Of a DNA stretch of 64,000 bases, positions 1 to 13,500 are shown piece by piece. Position numbers and translations under genes: made by a program. The stretch spans positions 2,938,001 through 3,002,000 of the forward strand of contig JAXDDX010000010.1 in assembly GCA_034670405.1 (NCBI GenBank). Reading direction: 5' to 3'. Source of the DNA: Hoplostethus atlanticus. Its lineage: Eukaryota; Chordata; Actinopteri; Trachichthyiformes; Trachichthyidae. The notes below the pieces were generated by a model, which was not told the origin of the DNA, searched no databases, and was given only the letters and a program-made list of their open reading frames with translations. Position 1 is the stretch's first letter, and every line of letters begins with the position of its first letter.

Positions 1-3000
1 TGCCTCTTCGCCCAGCCTCTGATGAATTCATATAATTAACTCTGCCTCGATCTGTTGGCTAATCCTGCACTCAGTAATAAGGGATTAAAATGTCACCTAA
101 GCCACCTGCTGTTATTGAGCCCCAAGACTCTTTGTGCCTGTGTGTGAGAGAGAGAAGGACAGGAGGGGGGATGAAGAGTAAAGTGAATTTAAAGAGTTAT
201 GTGTAGTGAGCTTGTGGAGACTTTCCCTCTGTTTGAATGGGGCAAATGTATGTGAAGGACGCTATAAAGTGACTGCGAGATGCAGCCGTCCTCGCTAACA
301 TGAGTGAGTGCCAAGCAGCTACACAACTCCACAGATTGGCATGGAGCTGGAGCAGAAGTTGCGACAGACTCGCTCTGAAAACTCATTGTCACAGTCACTA
401 AAAGAGGACATGAAAGTGGGACATGCTGGAAGGTGGGAGTTAAGAAATCTTTTTTTTCTCCCTCCCCTCTCACTATGACCTTTCTGGACCAAGTAAAGAA
501 AAAAGAGCCATGGCAAGAAAGAAAGAAAGAAAGAAAAGAAGGAAGGAGTGCCAATTGGTTGGCTAACAGCCCGCAGATCAACAGCCAGCTTGCCTTGCCT
601 GCCCGCCGGCCTCCTCCACTTGGTTGCCTAGCAACCCCAAGTGTACTCTGGGTTGTCTAATGACTCCTGTTGCCGCAGCGACTCAGAGGCTTCTAAGGGA
701 GCCTCCTGACCAATCTCTGCTGTTTAAGACCTGGAGACTGACTGATCACTGGACGGGGACCTCGGGACCTCGGGCTACCTTAACTCTCTTATGTGAGACC
801 GATGCTCCACCCTAACTGAACTGGCTTCAAGACACACACACACACACACTCATCTACACACACGCCTCAAACTACTGTACCTTAACTCCCTACTTAAAGA
901 CCAACTTACCTTAATTTCCTACATGGCACATGCACATATGCACACAAACACACACACACACAAACACAATATCCGTGGTTATGCTACCATAGGAACAGCT
1001 CTTGTCGGAGTCTTTTAGGCCGTAAGAAGATGACGACAATGGTGATGAGTGTCCCTTTGCCCCTGAATGACACACACTATGAGCACAAACCCACAGGACC
1101 CTGTTATCACTTTTAGAAGAATGATCCTCCATCCTTCCAGAGCCTTGGTTAACCGGCAAGCTCCACTCCTTCCCCAGGACCGACGGTGTACGGGCCGTCT
1201 TCATCTGTATCTTCAGTTTAAAAGAACAAGCAGTCACCTCTGCTCTCCCGTAACCATGATCCAACTCTAGTCAGTGTCAAAGAACACCACTTTACATCCA
1301 TGCTTTAGGCATTTGTCTGAAAATCTCGTACAGAGCAACTTGCAATGAGTGAACAGGTCAGTGTGTTGCTCATCAAAGGAATACACACACTGGCTGTTGC
1401 AGAGATTGAACACGTTATCTTCCTATTGCGGGACAGTGTTTCTAATTAATAGAGCCCGCTGCAGAAAAACATCCCAGTGCTAGAGAATCTGTATTAGATG
1501 TGAATGTGTGGCGGGCTATCAATTTCTGTTTGTTGGCGCTTGACGCCAATGTGTCCGCCTTGGGAAAAAGCAATAGATGCTGTATATTTACCTCCTTACC
1601 TTTAAAGTGTTTATGTGTCAGTGAGCATTTACATCTGTGCGGAGGCGAGTGTGTGTTTGTGTGTATGTGTGTTAAAAACAGAGTTGCGCGTACGTCTTCA
1701 TGTGCCGGTCTTCGTGACGCGTCTGTCGCCTCCCTAACCTTTGCTCCGGTGTCAGAGTGCATTGCCGGCCGAGTGCATTACGTTCCCAAGGGTGTCATCA
1801 TGTATATGTTTGTCCCTACACGTCCACCAGTCTCACGTCTATATTTGTCCGTGGTCCGGGCTCATGTCAACTGCTGTCAAGTGCTGCATCGCCTGAGGGC
1901 CCTACACCTACTGCGTTGTCCAGGCTGACTGATCCGAGTGGGCAGTGCCCTGTGCCATTCACTGGCACTCACACATTGGTCCCGTCCTCATGGCCTAGTT
2001 AGAGAGATAGGCTCGCTGCCGACTGAAGGCAACAAAACACAATGCCAATATGACACGCGTGGGTAGCCTCACTCAGCAAGGCTCTTTGAAGGTGGCTCTT
2101 AACACCCACCCTTTTCAAAGAGAGAAAGAGGGGATATTATTCCTGTTTCAGAGAAGGCACAAGATTGAGTGCTCGTCTATTTTCATATTCAAACTCCAGG
2201 GAGAGCAAGGAAAATATGAAACCACAGACGGGGGGCCAAAAGAGCCGAGGGAGTTTTTATTCAAGGCAGGCAGTTTTTAAAAGGATATTTTTTTTTATGT
2301 TAGCTTGGCGGCGTTTTGCTTTCACCTCACTATGAAATAGATCTTCAGAGGTTGTTTATCGATCCCCTACTGTTAACCTTTCACAAGCTGTTTCACAGCT
2401 ATGCTTTTTCTGTGGCTTTCAATAGCCTTGAGGTGGAGGAGGCTGGAGCAGGGTGGGGTTGGCTGACCAGACCGGTGGCATATTGGTCCTGTCTCTCAAA
2501 TGGGTTTCTAGGTAGAGGGAGGGAGGGAGCCGGAGTGAGGGAGGTAGAGAGAGGTTAGGAGAAAGGGTTGGATGGCTGGAGGCAGATTAAGAGGGAGTGT
2601 AGAGGGTCAGGGATGAGCAGGATATGGCTGGTGACTGGGACTGGGAGTCTGGAGCCAGGAGGGGACGGGAAGTGCAGGGGCCAGCCAGAAAGGACCTCTC
2701 CCTATGGGACTGGGAGTGGCTGATGTAATGGCATTAATCTCCCAGTGCCATCTGACACCCAGTGTGGCTCCGTCATTGAAAAGTGCTAATTCTGCTGAAC
2801 TGTTCGGGGAATTCAGGCATCTCTGGAGGCAATGCCCTGGATTAATTAAACACGCTGGCATCAAGCACCGCACAGATTTATCTCTTTTACGACATCGCCA
2901 CTGTTTGATTTTTGTGTTTAGCTCACAGAGCGGGACAAACTCAGGACATCAACTCCAGGAGCAGTGCCACGTTTCCCCCCATGCTTTCCCCCCACCACCC

Positions 3001-3106
3001 TCCGCCCGTACCGTAGTGGTTGCTCTCATCGTTTCATGCTAACCTGGGATTTCCCCTCTCTTCCCCTTCTTGCTCTCCTTTTCTCTCTCTCTCTCTCTTC
3101 CTCCAG
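1..3106 (+). other. Intron upstream of exon A (partial, 5' end outside window)
   Basis: I see no CELF RRM1 exon here: no stretch resembles the RNP motifs of RRM1 or the ALHEQKTLPG exon end that should precede exon A. Content is unique intron sequence with small CA runs near 832-850 and 947-966 and purine-rich patches. The last ~50 nt form a strong polypyrimidine tract ending in ctccag at the exon A acceptor. Confidence 0.75.
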
Positions 3107-3155
3107 ATGAACCGGCCCATCCAGGTGAAGCCAGCCGACAGCGAAGGACGAGGAG
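3107..3155 (+). CDS. celf6: CELF exon A (49 nt): RRM1-RRM2 linker
   Basis: The 49-nt exon reads MNRPIQVKPADSEGRG plus the first base of a Glu codon. This is the hallmark CELF segment joining RRM1 to RRM2; the Met is internal to the protein and follows a Gly codon ending the previous exon, so it is not the start codon. The acceptor is a pyrimidine tract followed by ctccag and the donor is GAG|GTAATT, giving phase 0 in and phase 1 out. The variant SEGRGE, rather than SESRGE, fits CELF6 or some fish CELF3. A long CA repeat begins about 40 nt after the donor and could bind hnRNP L, which is inference. Confidence 0.93.
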
Positions 3156-3196
3156 GTAATTAACCTTCTCCTGGTCTCCCTTCCACGCCCCCTTAA

Positions 3197-3198
3197 AC

Positions 3199-3257
<59 letters not shown>
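3197..3257 (+). repeat. (CA)n microsatellite just downstream of exon A donor
   Basis: About 30 CA units, interrupted once by CAA, begin 41 nt after the exon A 5' splice site. CA repeats in RNA are known binding sites for hnRNP L, so the position beside a 49-nt exon may matter for splicing (inference). Confidence 0.97.
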
Positions 3258-3262
<5 letters not shown>

Positions 3263-3897
3263 TAATATTCTGCTCTCACTAGAGACACACTGGGAGTTGG
3301 TAGAGTAGCCCTTAATATAGGTCACTTGCTTCTATTGACTTCCCATCTGTGCCAGCACAGGGGCTGTCTCAGGTTCACTGTCACTGGGAGAGGTTCAAAG
3401 ACGAGAGAGAGAGCGAGAGAGAGAGAGAGGAGGATGAAGGAGATGGACAGGAGGATCTCCATCCCTCAATCTCCTCAGAGTGACAGTCAAGCCTGATTAC
3501 AGATAAGAGGCCCTGAGATTCACCCCCGACACACACATACATGCAAACACACAAACACACAAACACACAAACCCACGTAAACACACTCACCTCAGAGCTA
3601 CTACTACCAGAAGAGACATTGTTTATTTGTTTGTATCTTTGATTTGCTAGTCGCTGAATGAGGAGAGAGGACAGTGTAAGGCAGGTAATATAGGCAGCGT
3701 TTGAAATGGGGCATATTATGTCTTAATGATTATGGAACAGACTGGAACAACGCCTTCATATTATACACAACATCTGATTTGGTCTATAAATAAGCCCACA
3801 ACTATTGGTGTAGTGAGTAATAGTCCCTATTCCACTACTATATAATCAAAACAGCACAATTTAAGTGAGTCCAGAGAAAGCTGGAGAAATAGAGAAA

Positions 3898-3914
3898 TCT
3901 ATCTATCCATCAAT

Positions 3915-3974
<60 letters not shown>

Positions 3975-3999
3975 ATGTCTATCTATCTATCTATCTATA
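3898..3999 (+). repeat. (ATCT)n tetranucleotide microsatellite
   Basis: Roughly 24 ATCT units with a few variant units (CCAT, TTTATCT, ATGTCT). The open frame translating it as a SIYL repeat is an artefact. Confidence 0.97.
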
Positions 4000-5656
4000 A
4001 GCCAGGTCCCCATGAAGGCTCCCAGTTTAATAGCCTTGTATCCTCTGTATTAGAAAATATTAAAACACCATCTTTGTTCAAAGCGTGAATCATGACATGA
4101 AAAGTGCGCAGTTCTGCTTTGACATCCCGCTGATGCTCCCCGTGTTTAGTCTGACTGACATGGTGATTGACTAGATCATTCTAAAGCCATTTGTGACGAA
4201 CATCATCGGGGTTAATGCAGATTAAGCCAGTTAGAGATTTACATGGGTGGAATTAGATCTAATTGGACCAGTCTGTGTCTGCGCTGTGCCTGTATTTCAG
4301 AGTGGTGATTTACACTGCCTGGGCCAGATTAGACCCGAGCCACTTCACTGATTTACGTGGTGAGCGTGAATCAGATGGCCCATTTCTATTGCCACACACA
4401 CCCCTGTTTGGATTTTACTTTTGTCATGGCGTCACTTTAATTAACGGCCATCTAAAAACAGGCAAAGTCTGACCGACAAGGTCTGGGCAAGAGCCAATCG
4501 GCATTCTCACCAAGATAAATTGGATCTCTGGGCTTAAGAGGGGAGGATGGATGGGTCCCGATATCAATTACTACTCTTTCTTCAGTGGAGAGAGAAGGGA
4601 GAGGAACAGGCAGTGTGAATGAAATACAGAGGGCTCTTTAGGCCGGCACAGCCCCCGCTAGTCTGTCAGAAGAACTTTCTATAGGGGAGGACAGGGTAGG
4701 ACACAGCGCAGAATGAAATAAGACCGAGCAGACAGGCCCCAACAGAGATATTGAGCGTTAATGGCAACAGGAAGTCAGCAGACAGGCCAGGGAAGTAAAC
4801 CACAGTCGCGGCTGACAATGAAATGAGATTTACTATGAAGGCCTGTGGTTAAAGGAAAATAGACAGCCCAGCTAGGGCTGACTAGAAGAGAGAGCAGCGA
4901 GGGATTCATCTCCGAAAGGCTGAGGGCCAGTCAGGTACACCATTCCCAGTGGGGCCTCGAGATTGCCTATGCTGAAATCTAGGGCTGAACCGGGACATTT
5001 GCACCTCTGGAATGGAGTCACATTTATCACTACCAAGACATCAGCAATTATCTGTCATGGGAAGTTGCGAAGGGGTCTCGATTACGTGCCTCTGCAGGCA
5101 TTAGGAGCCATTAGTCGGTTTGGAGGCTCCAGCAGCCCCCCCTTTGCCCATGCCTTCCCTGAGAGACGTCCTCTCTCCGGGGATATGGAAGTGTCAGAAG
5201 GAGAAGTAAAACCAGAGCTCAGAAAATGACTAGGGGGGCCAGGCGCCGCATAATCCTGCCGCTCGGCTGCAATTGTGGATCACGGAGCTAATTCTCTGGC
5301 TGTCTGTTAGAATGACTCATGTCTTCTTTTTTTTTTTTTTCTTGGATTATCAAAAAGAATGGAGCATGGGAGGAGAGCTTCACAGCCTTTAAATCTATTT
5401 CTGTTCCTTGAGTCAGCCGACCTCTTCCCCACACAGTCCACATTTATCTGATGTGCTTAACACCACTTTTTTTTTCTCTCCCCAATTCTATCAAGCCATG
5501 ATTCCAATTCAGAGATATGGAGAGACAATTGAGGCACGGGTCCTCTGCTCACTCGCTCTCTGGACAGTGCTTGAATAGAGAGTGTCTCATATCTCTACTT
5601 GAAACCCAAGCAATTTGCCTCAACCCAAACGGGGCAGCAATAAGGGGAAGTGGACG

Positions 5657-5704
<48 letters not shown>
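5657..5704 (+). repeat. (CT)n microsatellite
   Basis: Near-perfect TC dinucleotide run of about 24 units in the A-B intron. Confidence 0.97.
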
Positions 5705-5707
<3 letters not shown>

Positions 5708-8209
5708 TGTACTGCATAGCAAGGGGAGAGCTGAAGCGAGTGATAGAGAGAGAGGTAGGGATTCAGTATGAGGCCCATGGAGGGATGGAGAGAGCGAGAG
5801 ATGGAAGATGAAAAGCGCGAGAGGGGAAGAGACGACAGGATGAGAAAGTTAACGGAGGGTGATGGAGGCAGCTGAGCGAATCTCAGCAGTAAATCATCTC
5901 AGAGCCGCCCCGTCCCTATCTCCTCCTTGCCCCGCCAGGAATCTTTTTCCCCCTGACCTTGTCTGCCGCTGTGTCTGTGAAGAAAAGATGGGGCCAGATT
6001 ATCTATGATTGGAGATGGCCATTATCTAAACACAATCTTGGAGCTGGGTCCCACTCCTCTAGCCACTGCCATGAGACTGGAGACCACACTGATGAGAAGA
6101 GAGATGGTGGGTCAGCCAGCAACACCCTCCCCTTTTATTAACTCTGATAAGATGGTCTCAACACTCTCCCGTAACGCCCAGCAACCTCCATCAACATCGA
6201 CTTTTTCACAAAGTGCCACTCTCGCCGCATTTATCTACATGGTCTCCTTGCCCTACTTGTTTATTGGCTCCCCATACTTTTGTTTTACTGGATATTTATA
6301 CAGTGCCAGGAGGATTACTGCCCCCTTATTTGATACTCAGCACCCCGTGTGGGCGTTTTTTAATATCTTGGCCAAGTGTTTCTGTCTAGTCCGTTCTCTT
6401 TGTCTGTCTGGCTGAGGGGGGGAAGTCATTGTGTGTGGGTCATGTTCGTCCTTGCCAACTCGCCGCTCTTCAGAAGGTTGACCCCAGTCGGGGAGGTGAG
6501 AGATTGACAGGACCTCAAGATGTTGCGCGCTGTGCTGTCATGCCCCACCCCAGCAGGTAGGGAAGAGTGAGGGCTGCTGGCTGGCTCAGTCTGGCAGGCC
6601 ACAGGGGAGGGGCTGTCTGGAGGCACCTCACACCCACAGTGCAGCGCGCTCCACTTTACATGCAAATGAAGCCAAAAGATCCCTCTCTGCCTCTGGACAC
6701 GATCATGCAAAACTCTGCAAAAGTCAAGAAGAACCCCGGCAGCGGGTGGGGTATATGCATGTGCTGAGAGATACACAGACACACGCAGACACATGGACGG
6801 ACAAAGGGACGCGGGAATTTGCAAAGGGTGAGGATCGCAGGGTAATAACTTAAGCTTTGCAAGGCATTAACTTAAATTGCTTCATGGCGGAGCTGTGTGA
6901 TTGGGCCTTGCCATTTGACATGTGACCATATTTTAATAGAGGGAAAAAAAAGAGCAGGAGGTTAAATATTTGGACAGAAATTGGAACAGGCAATTTCTAC
7001 CCAAGTTTTCCTCCATTGTTCCGTGTTGGTTTTTGATCATGCACACCAGAAGGTTTAAAGCTCCCTCCCACTCCCCTGAGTAAATGTGACAGCTCCAGCA
7101 GTATGAGTAATGCATTTACAAACAGGAAGCCTGTATCCTCTCATCATGCCTGATACACTGACAATCTGAATGTTCGTTCCCCCCTGATTATTCCATTTAC
7201 CACCTCACTATTCTGGATAATCCACTGGCATACATCAGATTAAGACCAGCAGCAGAAAGGTTTTGTGTACACAAGCAGGACCAGGCGCCAATCTGTCTTC
7301 ATTGGCATTCTCGCAGGGATAGGGGGCTATTAGTCCTCTTATGGCATGTGGAGCTGGTAGCTGAGTAGGATCTATAGAGCTGTTGTTAGTGAAATGGGGT
7401 CTTAATTCAGGACTATTAAGGGATATAGAGGTAATGCTGGTGGTGAATGTAAGGTAAAGGGCAGGCTTGTCAGGGTTGAGTAATACCCTATAAAGCATAC
7501 ACATGTCTGAGTAGTTTTACAACACAGCTAAATCACCAGCGTTGCTTCATTGACAGAGAGAGCCAAATATGTATAAGTTGACAAAGCAAACATCCCAACA
7601 ATTTTACAAACATACAAAACAGATGTTCAAATTGTATTCATGCTCAGTCTATGTGGTTTGGATGGGAGTCTGTGGGGAGACTGTTTTTTGTTTATTTATT
7701 TTTCTTTGCCCAATATATATCAATGGAGCTGGTGCTAGTCAGCTAGGGAGGTAATGCCGGTGGTGAGTTGGGGAATGGAAATGAGGCCTGTTAAGGCTGT
7801 GTGCATGTGATGATTTTGAACTCCAATCTGATATGTTGTTGAATATGAGTCATTAATATAAAGTCTTTGTTGTCCTCGAATCAGATTTTAGATTTTTGTT
7901 TTTAATATGAACAGATAAAAAAAACCCTGTTAGTTAAAAAGATTAGCATTTAAAAACTCCTTTTTCAGGAATTTACAAAATAATTAGTTTTGTCCTAGAG
8001 TATATGAACGGTCGATATCTAAAAACTACCGGAAGCAGATGGAATCTTCTAATTCCATTATTGACTGAATGCCAAAACTATGACACCTGTTTTCTCCATG
8101 ACATAAACCAACCAATCCAGCTGAAAACTGTGATCCTCATCGATTTCACTTCCTATCAGTCACAAAGGAGGAGATGCAGAGAGAGAAAGAGGAAGAAGCA
8201 GGTTAAATA

Positions 8210-8268
8210 AAAGGCCTCCCGTAGCCTTGAGACAACCGAGACGTAGATCGCGAACAACAGAATGCAAC
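8210..8268 (+). repeat. 59-bp dispersed repeat, copy 1
   Basis: The segment starts AAAGGCCTCCCGTAGCCTTG and ends AACAACAGAATGCAAC. A second copy in the same orientation lies at 9204-9262 with about 10 mismatches (~83% identity) and no gaps. I do not recognise the family. Equal length without gaps suggests either an old local duplication or two copies of one short element. Confidence 0.75.
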
Positions 8269-9203
8269 TCAATATTAGGAAAGCCGTTCCTAAGAGTGTA
8301 TACGTCCGCCTGCGCGACTGTATCTGGTGGCGGGCCTCCCAGGCAGCATCGTACCAGCGTCAGGCCTTTCTAATGAGTCCATCAGCAGCAGAACTCCTCT
8401 GTTGTGTTGCCTGGAACATTACTCTGAGTTTGAAATGCACCCAGTGGCCTAGCAGGGATCTTTTATCGTTGGATGCAGCTGTCCTTGCTTTCTGAACACT
8501 TACTACCAAGCTTACCCCACCACCGCCAGCAGGCCCTAAGTGATAGAATCATAAAGAAAAAAGAAGAGAAAAAAAAACAAACATTTACCATCAACACAGG
8601 AGCAGGAGAATCTCACTTTAAAGAGAATATTCACATTATTGGCAAACAAAAGCAGAAACTTTTACAAGCAGACTTCACAGCAACTCATTCTTTTTTGCCT
8701 TGAGAGAAAGAGTAGGGGGAGGGATGACGGAGAAAAAGACAGAGAGAGGGTAAAGAGAAGGATACAGACAGAGAGAGATGGAGAGACAAAAGGAGACAGG
8801 GAGAAGAAAAGCACAATCTATGGCCTACAACACAAGTAGCACTTTATTCCGGAGAGAGAAGCATCAATCTTGACAGCATATGGCGTCTGTGCAAAATCCA
8901 TTAATTTTTAATATACCAGCCTCTGAAATGAAAAGGCTTCCTGAGACAAGCAATTGTCAGATGTCAGTTGTGTTTTGATAACTTTTTTGATCTCCTTTTT
9001 TATTTGCATTCATAAAACGGGGCTGTCCACATGCCACCTCGGTTTGGACATGGCTGGAGACTGACACAGAGCCATTTTCCACACAATTACTCCCACCTTC
9101 AGTCAGGAGACGATGCACTGGGGAGAGACAAAAAAAAAAAGAGATGAGTGGATGTGTCTGAGAGTAAGTGTGTGTGCACTAGCTGGGGTACATATATATA
9201 TAT

Positions 9204-9262
9204 AAAGGACTTCTGTAGTCTTGAGACAGCTGGGACAGAGATCGCAAACAACAGAATGCAAC
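9204..9262 (+). repeat. 59-bp dispersed repeat, copy 2
   Basis: This is the direct-orientation partner of 8210-8268. It ends in the same AACAACAGAATGCAAC. It is preceded by a short TA run (9192-9202), where copy 1 is preceded by TTAAATAA. Confidence 0.75.
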
Positions 9263-10766
9263 ACTCTGCTTGTTTCACAGGCTTACAGACACAAATAATA
9301 TGAAAGCACATGTATTCACACACTCACACACACACAGTATTTTTAAATGTTTATGAATCCTTGAATCTGATAATTAAATTTGAATACATAAGATTTAATA
9401 TTCCACAGGTTCATGGACTAATTAAGGGTGTTTGAAGATACAGAAAATAATTGTGTAAAGGATGCAGCCAGGCTGGCTAACTATCACACACACACACACA
9501 CACACAAAACACACACACACACATATTATTGTAAAGCAGCAGCACGGTTTGAAAGTGCCGATTACAAAGGTCTCTTCAGAGTAGAGCAGGGTAGTGCTGT
9601 ATGGCTCAGCTCTGTTAAAGGGATAAGATGAGCCCCTCTCACTGAGAGATAAGTACAAAGAGGTCAAACAGGCAGCTGAACGAGTTTTGTCATACCACTA
9701 TATCCTAAGTCTACTCCATAGAAAAGTCCTCACCTCTCTTTAATGCAAATGCATGACTGTACTTTAACACAGTAGTCATTGATTTTTTTTCCTCCTCTCT
9801 CCACTTTTAATGGAGAACTCTTTGGAGTGGTGGAGACATCTCCTTCTGCAGAGGGCACATTACAAGATATTTATTCATATTCATAAAAAAATGCCGATTT
9901 AAAGCGCGCAAGTGCGCATAGGAGATGAGAGGGAACTCGCAAAATCCAATAAGAGCTGCTTTGGAGACAGGTGCAAAGTGGACTAATTAATAGCGATCTA
10001 TACTCTGGCCAGGGCGTGCAGCAGGCCGGCTGAGACAGGCTCTCAGGTCAGGCAATGAAAAGATAGCAGCTCCAAATTCATTTTCTCACTGTGGCCCTCC
10101 CAGAGGAAGGCTCCGAAGTGCACTCACACTTCCTTTAACGCCTTCACCAGGGTGTAATTTATTTTTGCGTTTGCCAGCACATTTGGAAAGTTCATTACCT
10201 CGCTCATGGCTTGTTAATTAGCCTTGTAAAGCCGCCATTAGATCTCCTCGGGCCAGGACCGAGATGAGACTTTTGTCCCAAAACATTAACACACCACAGG
10301 AGGCCTGTAAAAGTGCAGTCTCCCTATTAAAGTTGTAACAGTGACACCTCAGTGAAAATCAGAAAGACGGAAGGGACAATCAAAGCGAAGTCAGGTGTGT
10401 TCTGGACATGTTTCAGTCTCACCTCGTGTCTCACCTTTGATGCCGCGGGCAGGAGTCAGGCTCATTTCTCTGTAACACCTGTTCAGGGCCGACTCTTACA
10501 GCTACACAGTTCCCGAGCGGATGCCCGATATCCCGCTCGATGTCCGTCCTGCTCTCTGCCTCCACCAAACTCCAGTCTCCAGTATATGTGGCTGTCTCTG
10601 AGCTGCTCTCCTCAGGGTTCTCGCTCACCTCCAGGCCTGGTGCTCCAAGGGCAGAGGAGCAGTAATGAGCAGTAGTACCGGGGCTTGGCTGGCGGGTTTG
10701 AGAAATCCTGCCATGTGAAGCGTGACTACAGGAGCATGGAGGAGTGAGGCGGGGCGGATAGTGATA

Positions 10767-10800
10767 GTGGTGGTGGTGGTGGTGGTGGTGGTGGTGGTGG
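10767..10800 (+). repeat. (GGT)n trinucleotide microsatellite
   Basis: About 11 GGT units. On the reverse strand it reads as poly-His or poly-Pro within spurious frames. Confidence 0.96.
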
Positions 10801-11758
10801 GGGTCGCTTTTCACTTCCAGATGAAGGCCTGACACCGCCGCTACAGCACCAGCAGTAGAGCGCAGGCAGCGTGGCCTTATTGATTATGCAGGTGCTCATT
10901 TGTGTGGCCAAGCGGGTAGCAGGCACGTGTCTCATTTGAACTTTACAGGAATGGAACAGGATCCCATCTCCCTGCTGCAAAAAGGAAGCTCTGGCGCTTT
11001 ATTTTTAGAACAGCTGCGTCTAATGGGGCCTGGCAGGTACAGGAGGCGTCACATCTGTCGAGGCCCAGGTGATGCTCTCGCCCTCCGCTCCTCCCCGCTC
11101 CTCGCCTGCTCCCCACCACAGTCAAATGACTCACACTGAAGATCAACAGTGTCATTTCCAATAAACTCCTCTTCCTCTCCCTGCCACTTTCCATCAGTTC
11201 TGGCGATGGGTTCTTGCTAGTAGCCATTTCGTTCCACAACACAGTGGAATAGGAGATGCATAATGTAAAAGATGTAAAGAAGATGAATGTTCTGTCTAAT
11301 GCCAGGGTACTGGGAAGATTAATTAGAAAAATCCAGCATCTGGACTGGCCAAAGTTTAGTGGTATAGAGCCCATGCGTCTAAGCCACAGTGCCCCCCTCT
11401 GGACCTCAGGGAGCAGCCATGACATACTGTAGCTCCCCAGTGAAGAGGTCAGTAGAGGGGGAAATTGCCCTTCAAAGATTATTGGGTGCAACTTTGCAGA
11501 TCTCCCTGAAATTGGTTATTGGTTAGGAAACGCAGCGGGCAAGCTGACCCCCTCAAGGGACGCTTCAGCCCGGCTCTTGAATCTCACCACATTCAGCCTA
11601 CATTCAGATTGTATGAAAAATGTAGGCCTGCTTTCTTACTTGACAACTTCTCCTTGACCACCCCCTCTTATACTTCTCCTAGTGAGGACAGACCAAGTTT
11701 ACAAGGAACGGGATGATTGACAATTTGACAGTTAGAATATAGCCTCTATCCATGCATT

Positions 11759-11800
11759 AAGTTTAGTTTAGTTTAGTTTAGTTTAGTTTAACTTAGTTTA
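11759..11800 (+). repeat. (TTTAG)n pentanucleotide microsatellite
   Basis: About eight TTTAG units, the later ones with single changes (AACTTAG). Confidence 0.96.
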
Positions 11801-13339
11801 ACAACATCGGCAGAAGTTGTGTCCTCCTATAGACGTCTACAGAAGTCCCACAACCCCCACCCCTCCATCCATTTCACCCCTCCCCGCTCCCTTAAGCTAT
11901 AGTAGACTGTAATTGACACAAACAATAAAGTCCGTTTTACACAATAGAAACGAGTAAGCTAGCTAATTAAAACAGAGATCCAACACAAACTTCTAGTGAA
12001 GAGGTAAAATACCACAATGCAAAATACAAAAAAATATTCCTTTGTCATTTGCTGTTTAGCCTTTGTTGCTAAAATGTCTTGCAATGCCCGTCACGTGCTT
12101 GTAGCACCGTCCTCCATCTGTGGGTGGATGGATGGGTAGGGCTTTGGGGGTTTTGGGATTGGGAGAGTGTATTGAAATACCAATGGGTGGGGAGCATTTG
12201 TTTCAAAACAGAGCATGAGCCAGAACGTGATTTTTGAAAATCTCAGCATCTGGCAAAGTAATTTTGATTTGAATCGATCAACAACCCTATCAACCCCCCA
12301 AAATATTTTATGGTGATTCTGTGCTATGGGACAGTAAAAACCTTACTTATTCCCCCCTTAACTTGGATTCAGCCTAACTAGCAGCATGTACTGAGTGTAC
12401 AAAATAGCAGGATGACAAATTCATTCCATGAATTAGACTGACCATGTGAATACAGGTTAATGTTAAATGTTGTATTTGTTGCTAAAATGAACCATCCCCA
12501 AACCTTGGGCTGATAATTATCCACCAAATCATTTGCAAGGTCTATGTCAAAATGTCACAGCAATTAATTCTGGGGGGCCCAATTTTGGGGCATGCAAAAT
12601 AATCGTGATTTTCAGCTACTCTCTAATTTTACTTTACTAATTAGTATTTTTACTTAAAATTTGCCAGGAGCAGCCCGACTGAAGGAATGTGAGTGCTTGG
12701 AACTGCGTGTCCAGAGCAGAGCTGGAGCTTTGAGACTTGACTTGGACTCGTCTGCTGTGAGACTGTACTTACTTGCGTCTTTTATCAAGAAAAAGCCTAG
12801 TTCATTGGTTTGCCTTTCTGCAGCGTATGTTTGGAAGGTAACCATGGAAACAGGCTGTGTGGATACGCCTAATGGATAAATGGGGATGGGTACCAATGCG
12901 CTACCCTAACTCTGATGGAAACAATCAATAAATAACGCTGGTATAAATGTTGAGTTTCCAATAGCTTCCTATGGCATAAAAACCCCGCCAAACATATATC
13001 TAGGTTAACTCCTCCTGCGAGAAGGAACAAATAACATCCTCAAACATTGCTGAACAATAAACGTTTTTTTCTTTCATGAACTCATTCCTATTCTCTGATG
13101 CACAGCCTGCAAAAAGTTGGGAAAGTAGGCTTCTCCGATTAACTTGAGTTGCTTGCAGCTTTCCTCTGGTGTACCTACATTTTCATGTAGATAAATACTT
13201 TTCGTTATTGATAGAGTTGTTTTTCATTTCTATTAATATTTTACATCCTGACTGAGGCCTCTTCGTATGTATACTGCACCTGTCATCACGCAAACTTCTG
13301 AATCATATTAATTATGCAGTTTGATCAGCAGAGATCTAC

Positions 13340-13500
13340 AGTGCCCCAGGAAGTATTGGCAACCTTAGTAAAGATCAGCCAAAAGGCTGTAAAACGTAAA
13401 CAAGTAATGAGCTAGATTCTGTTTTTCTGAAGATTCAAACAATTATCATTTTACTCAGCTGCAACCTGAAAAATATATTTTTAAAAAAGGTCACTTAAAG
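13340..13500 (+). mobile_element. Possible fragment of a Tc1-like or related short repeat
   Basis: The opening CAGTGCCCCAGGAAGTATTG, followed by a 'lack of A/T balance' stretch and GTAAAGATCAGCCAAAAGGC, resembles the terminal part of fish repeats of the CAGTGCCTN-AAGTATTGGCACCC type. This comes from memory of the family and no intact second terminus was found, so it may be a degraded fragment or chance likeness. Confidence 0.25.

Noticed and set aside
3107..3109. ATG of exon A as the celf translation start
   Set aside because: The Met is the conserved internal Met of GMNRPIQV; a consensus acceptor directly precedes it and RRM1 must be encoded upstream.
3197..3257. CRISPR-like array
   Set aside because: No repeat-spacer structure here or elsewhere; all arrays are simple microsatellites or the 3 x 23-bp repeat.
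3865..4053. SIYL-repeat peptide
   Set aside because: Direct translation of the ATCT microsatellite.
10726..10980. Poly-Pro or poly-His proteins on the - strand
   Set aside because: They are translations of the GGT microsatellite.
10943..11491. 182-codon open frame on the - strand
   Set aside because: No motif or domain could be recognised; lies in an intron and overlaps other equally long chance frames.
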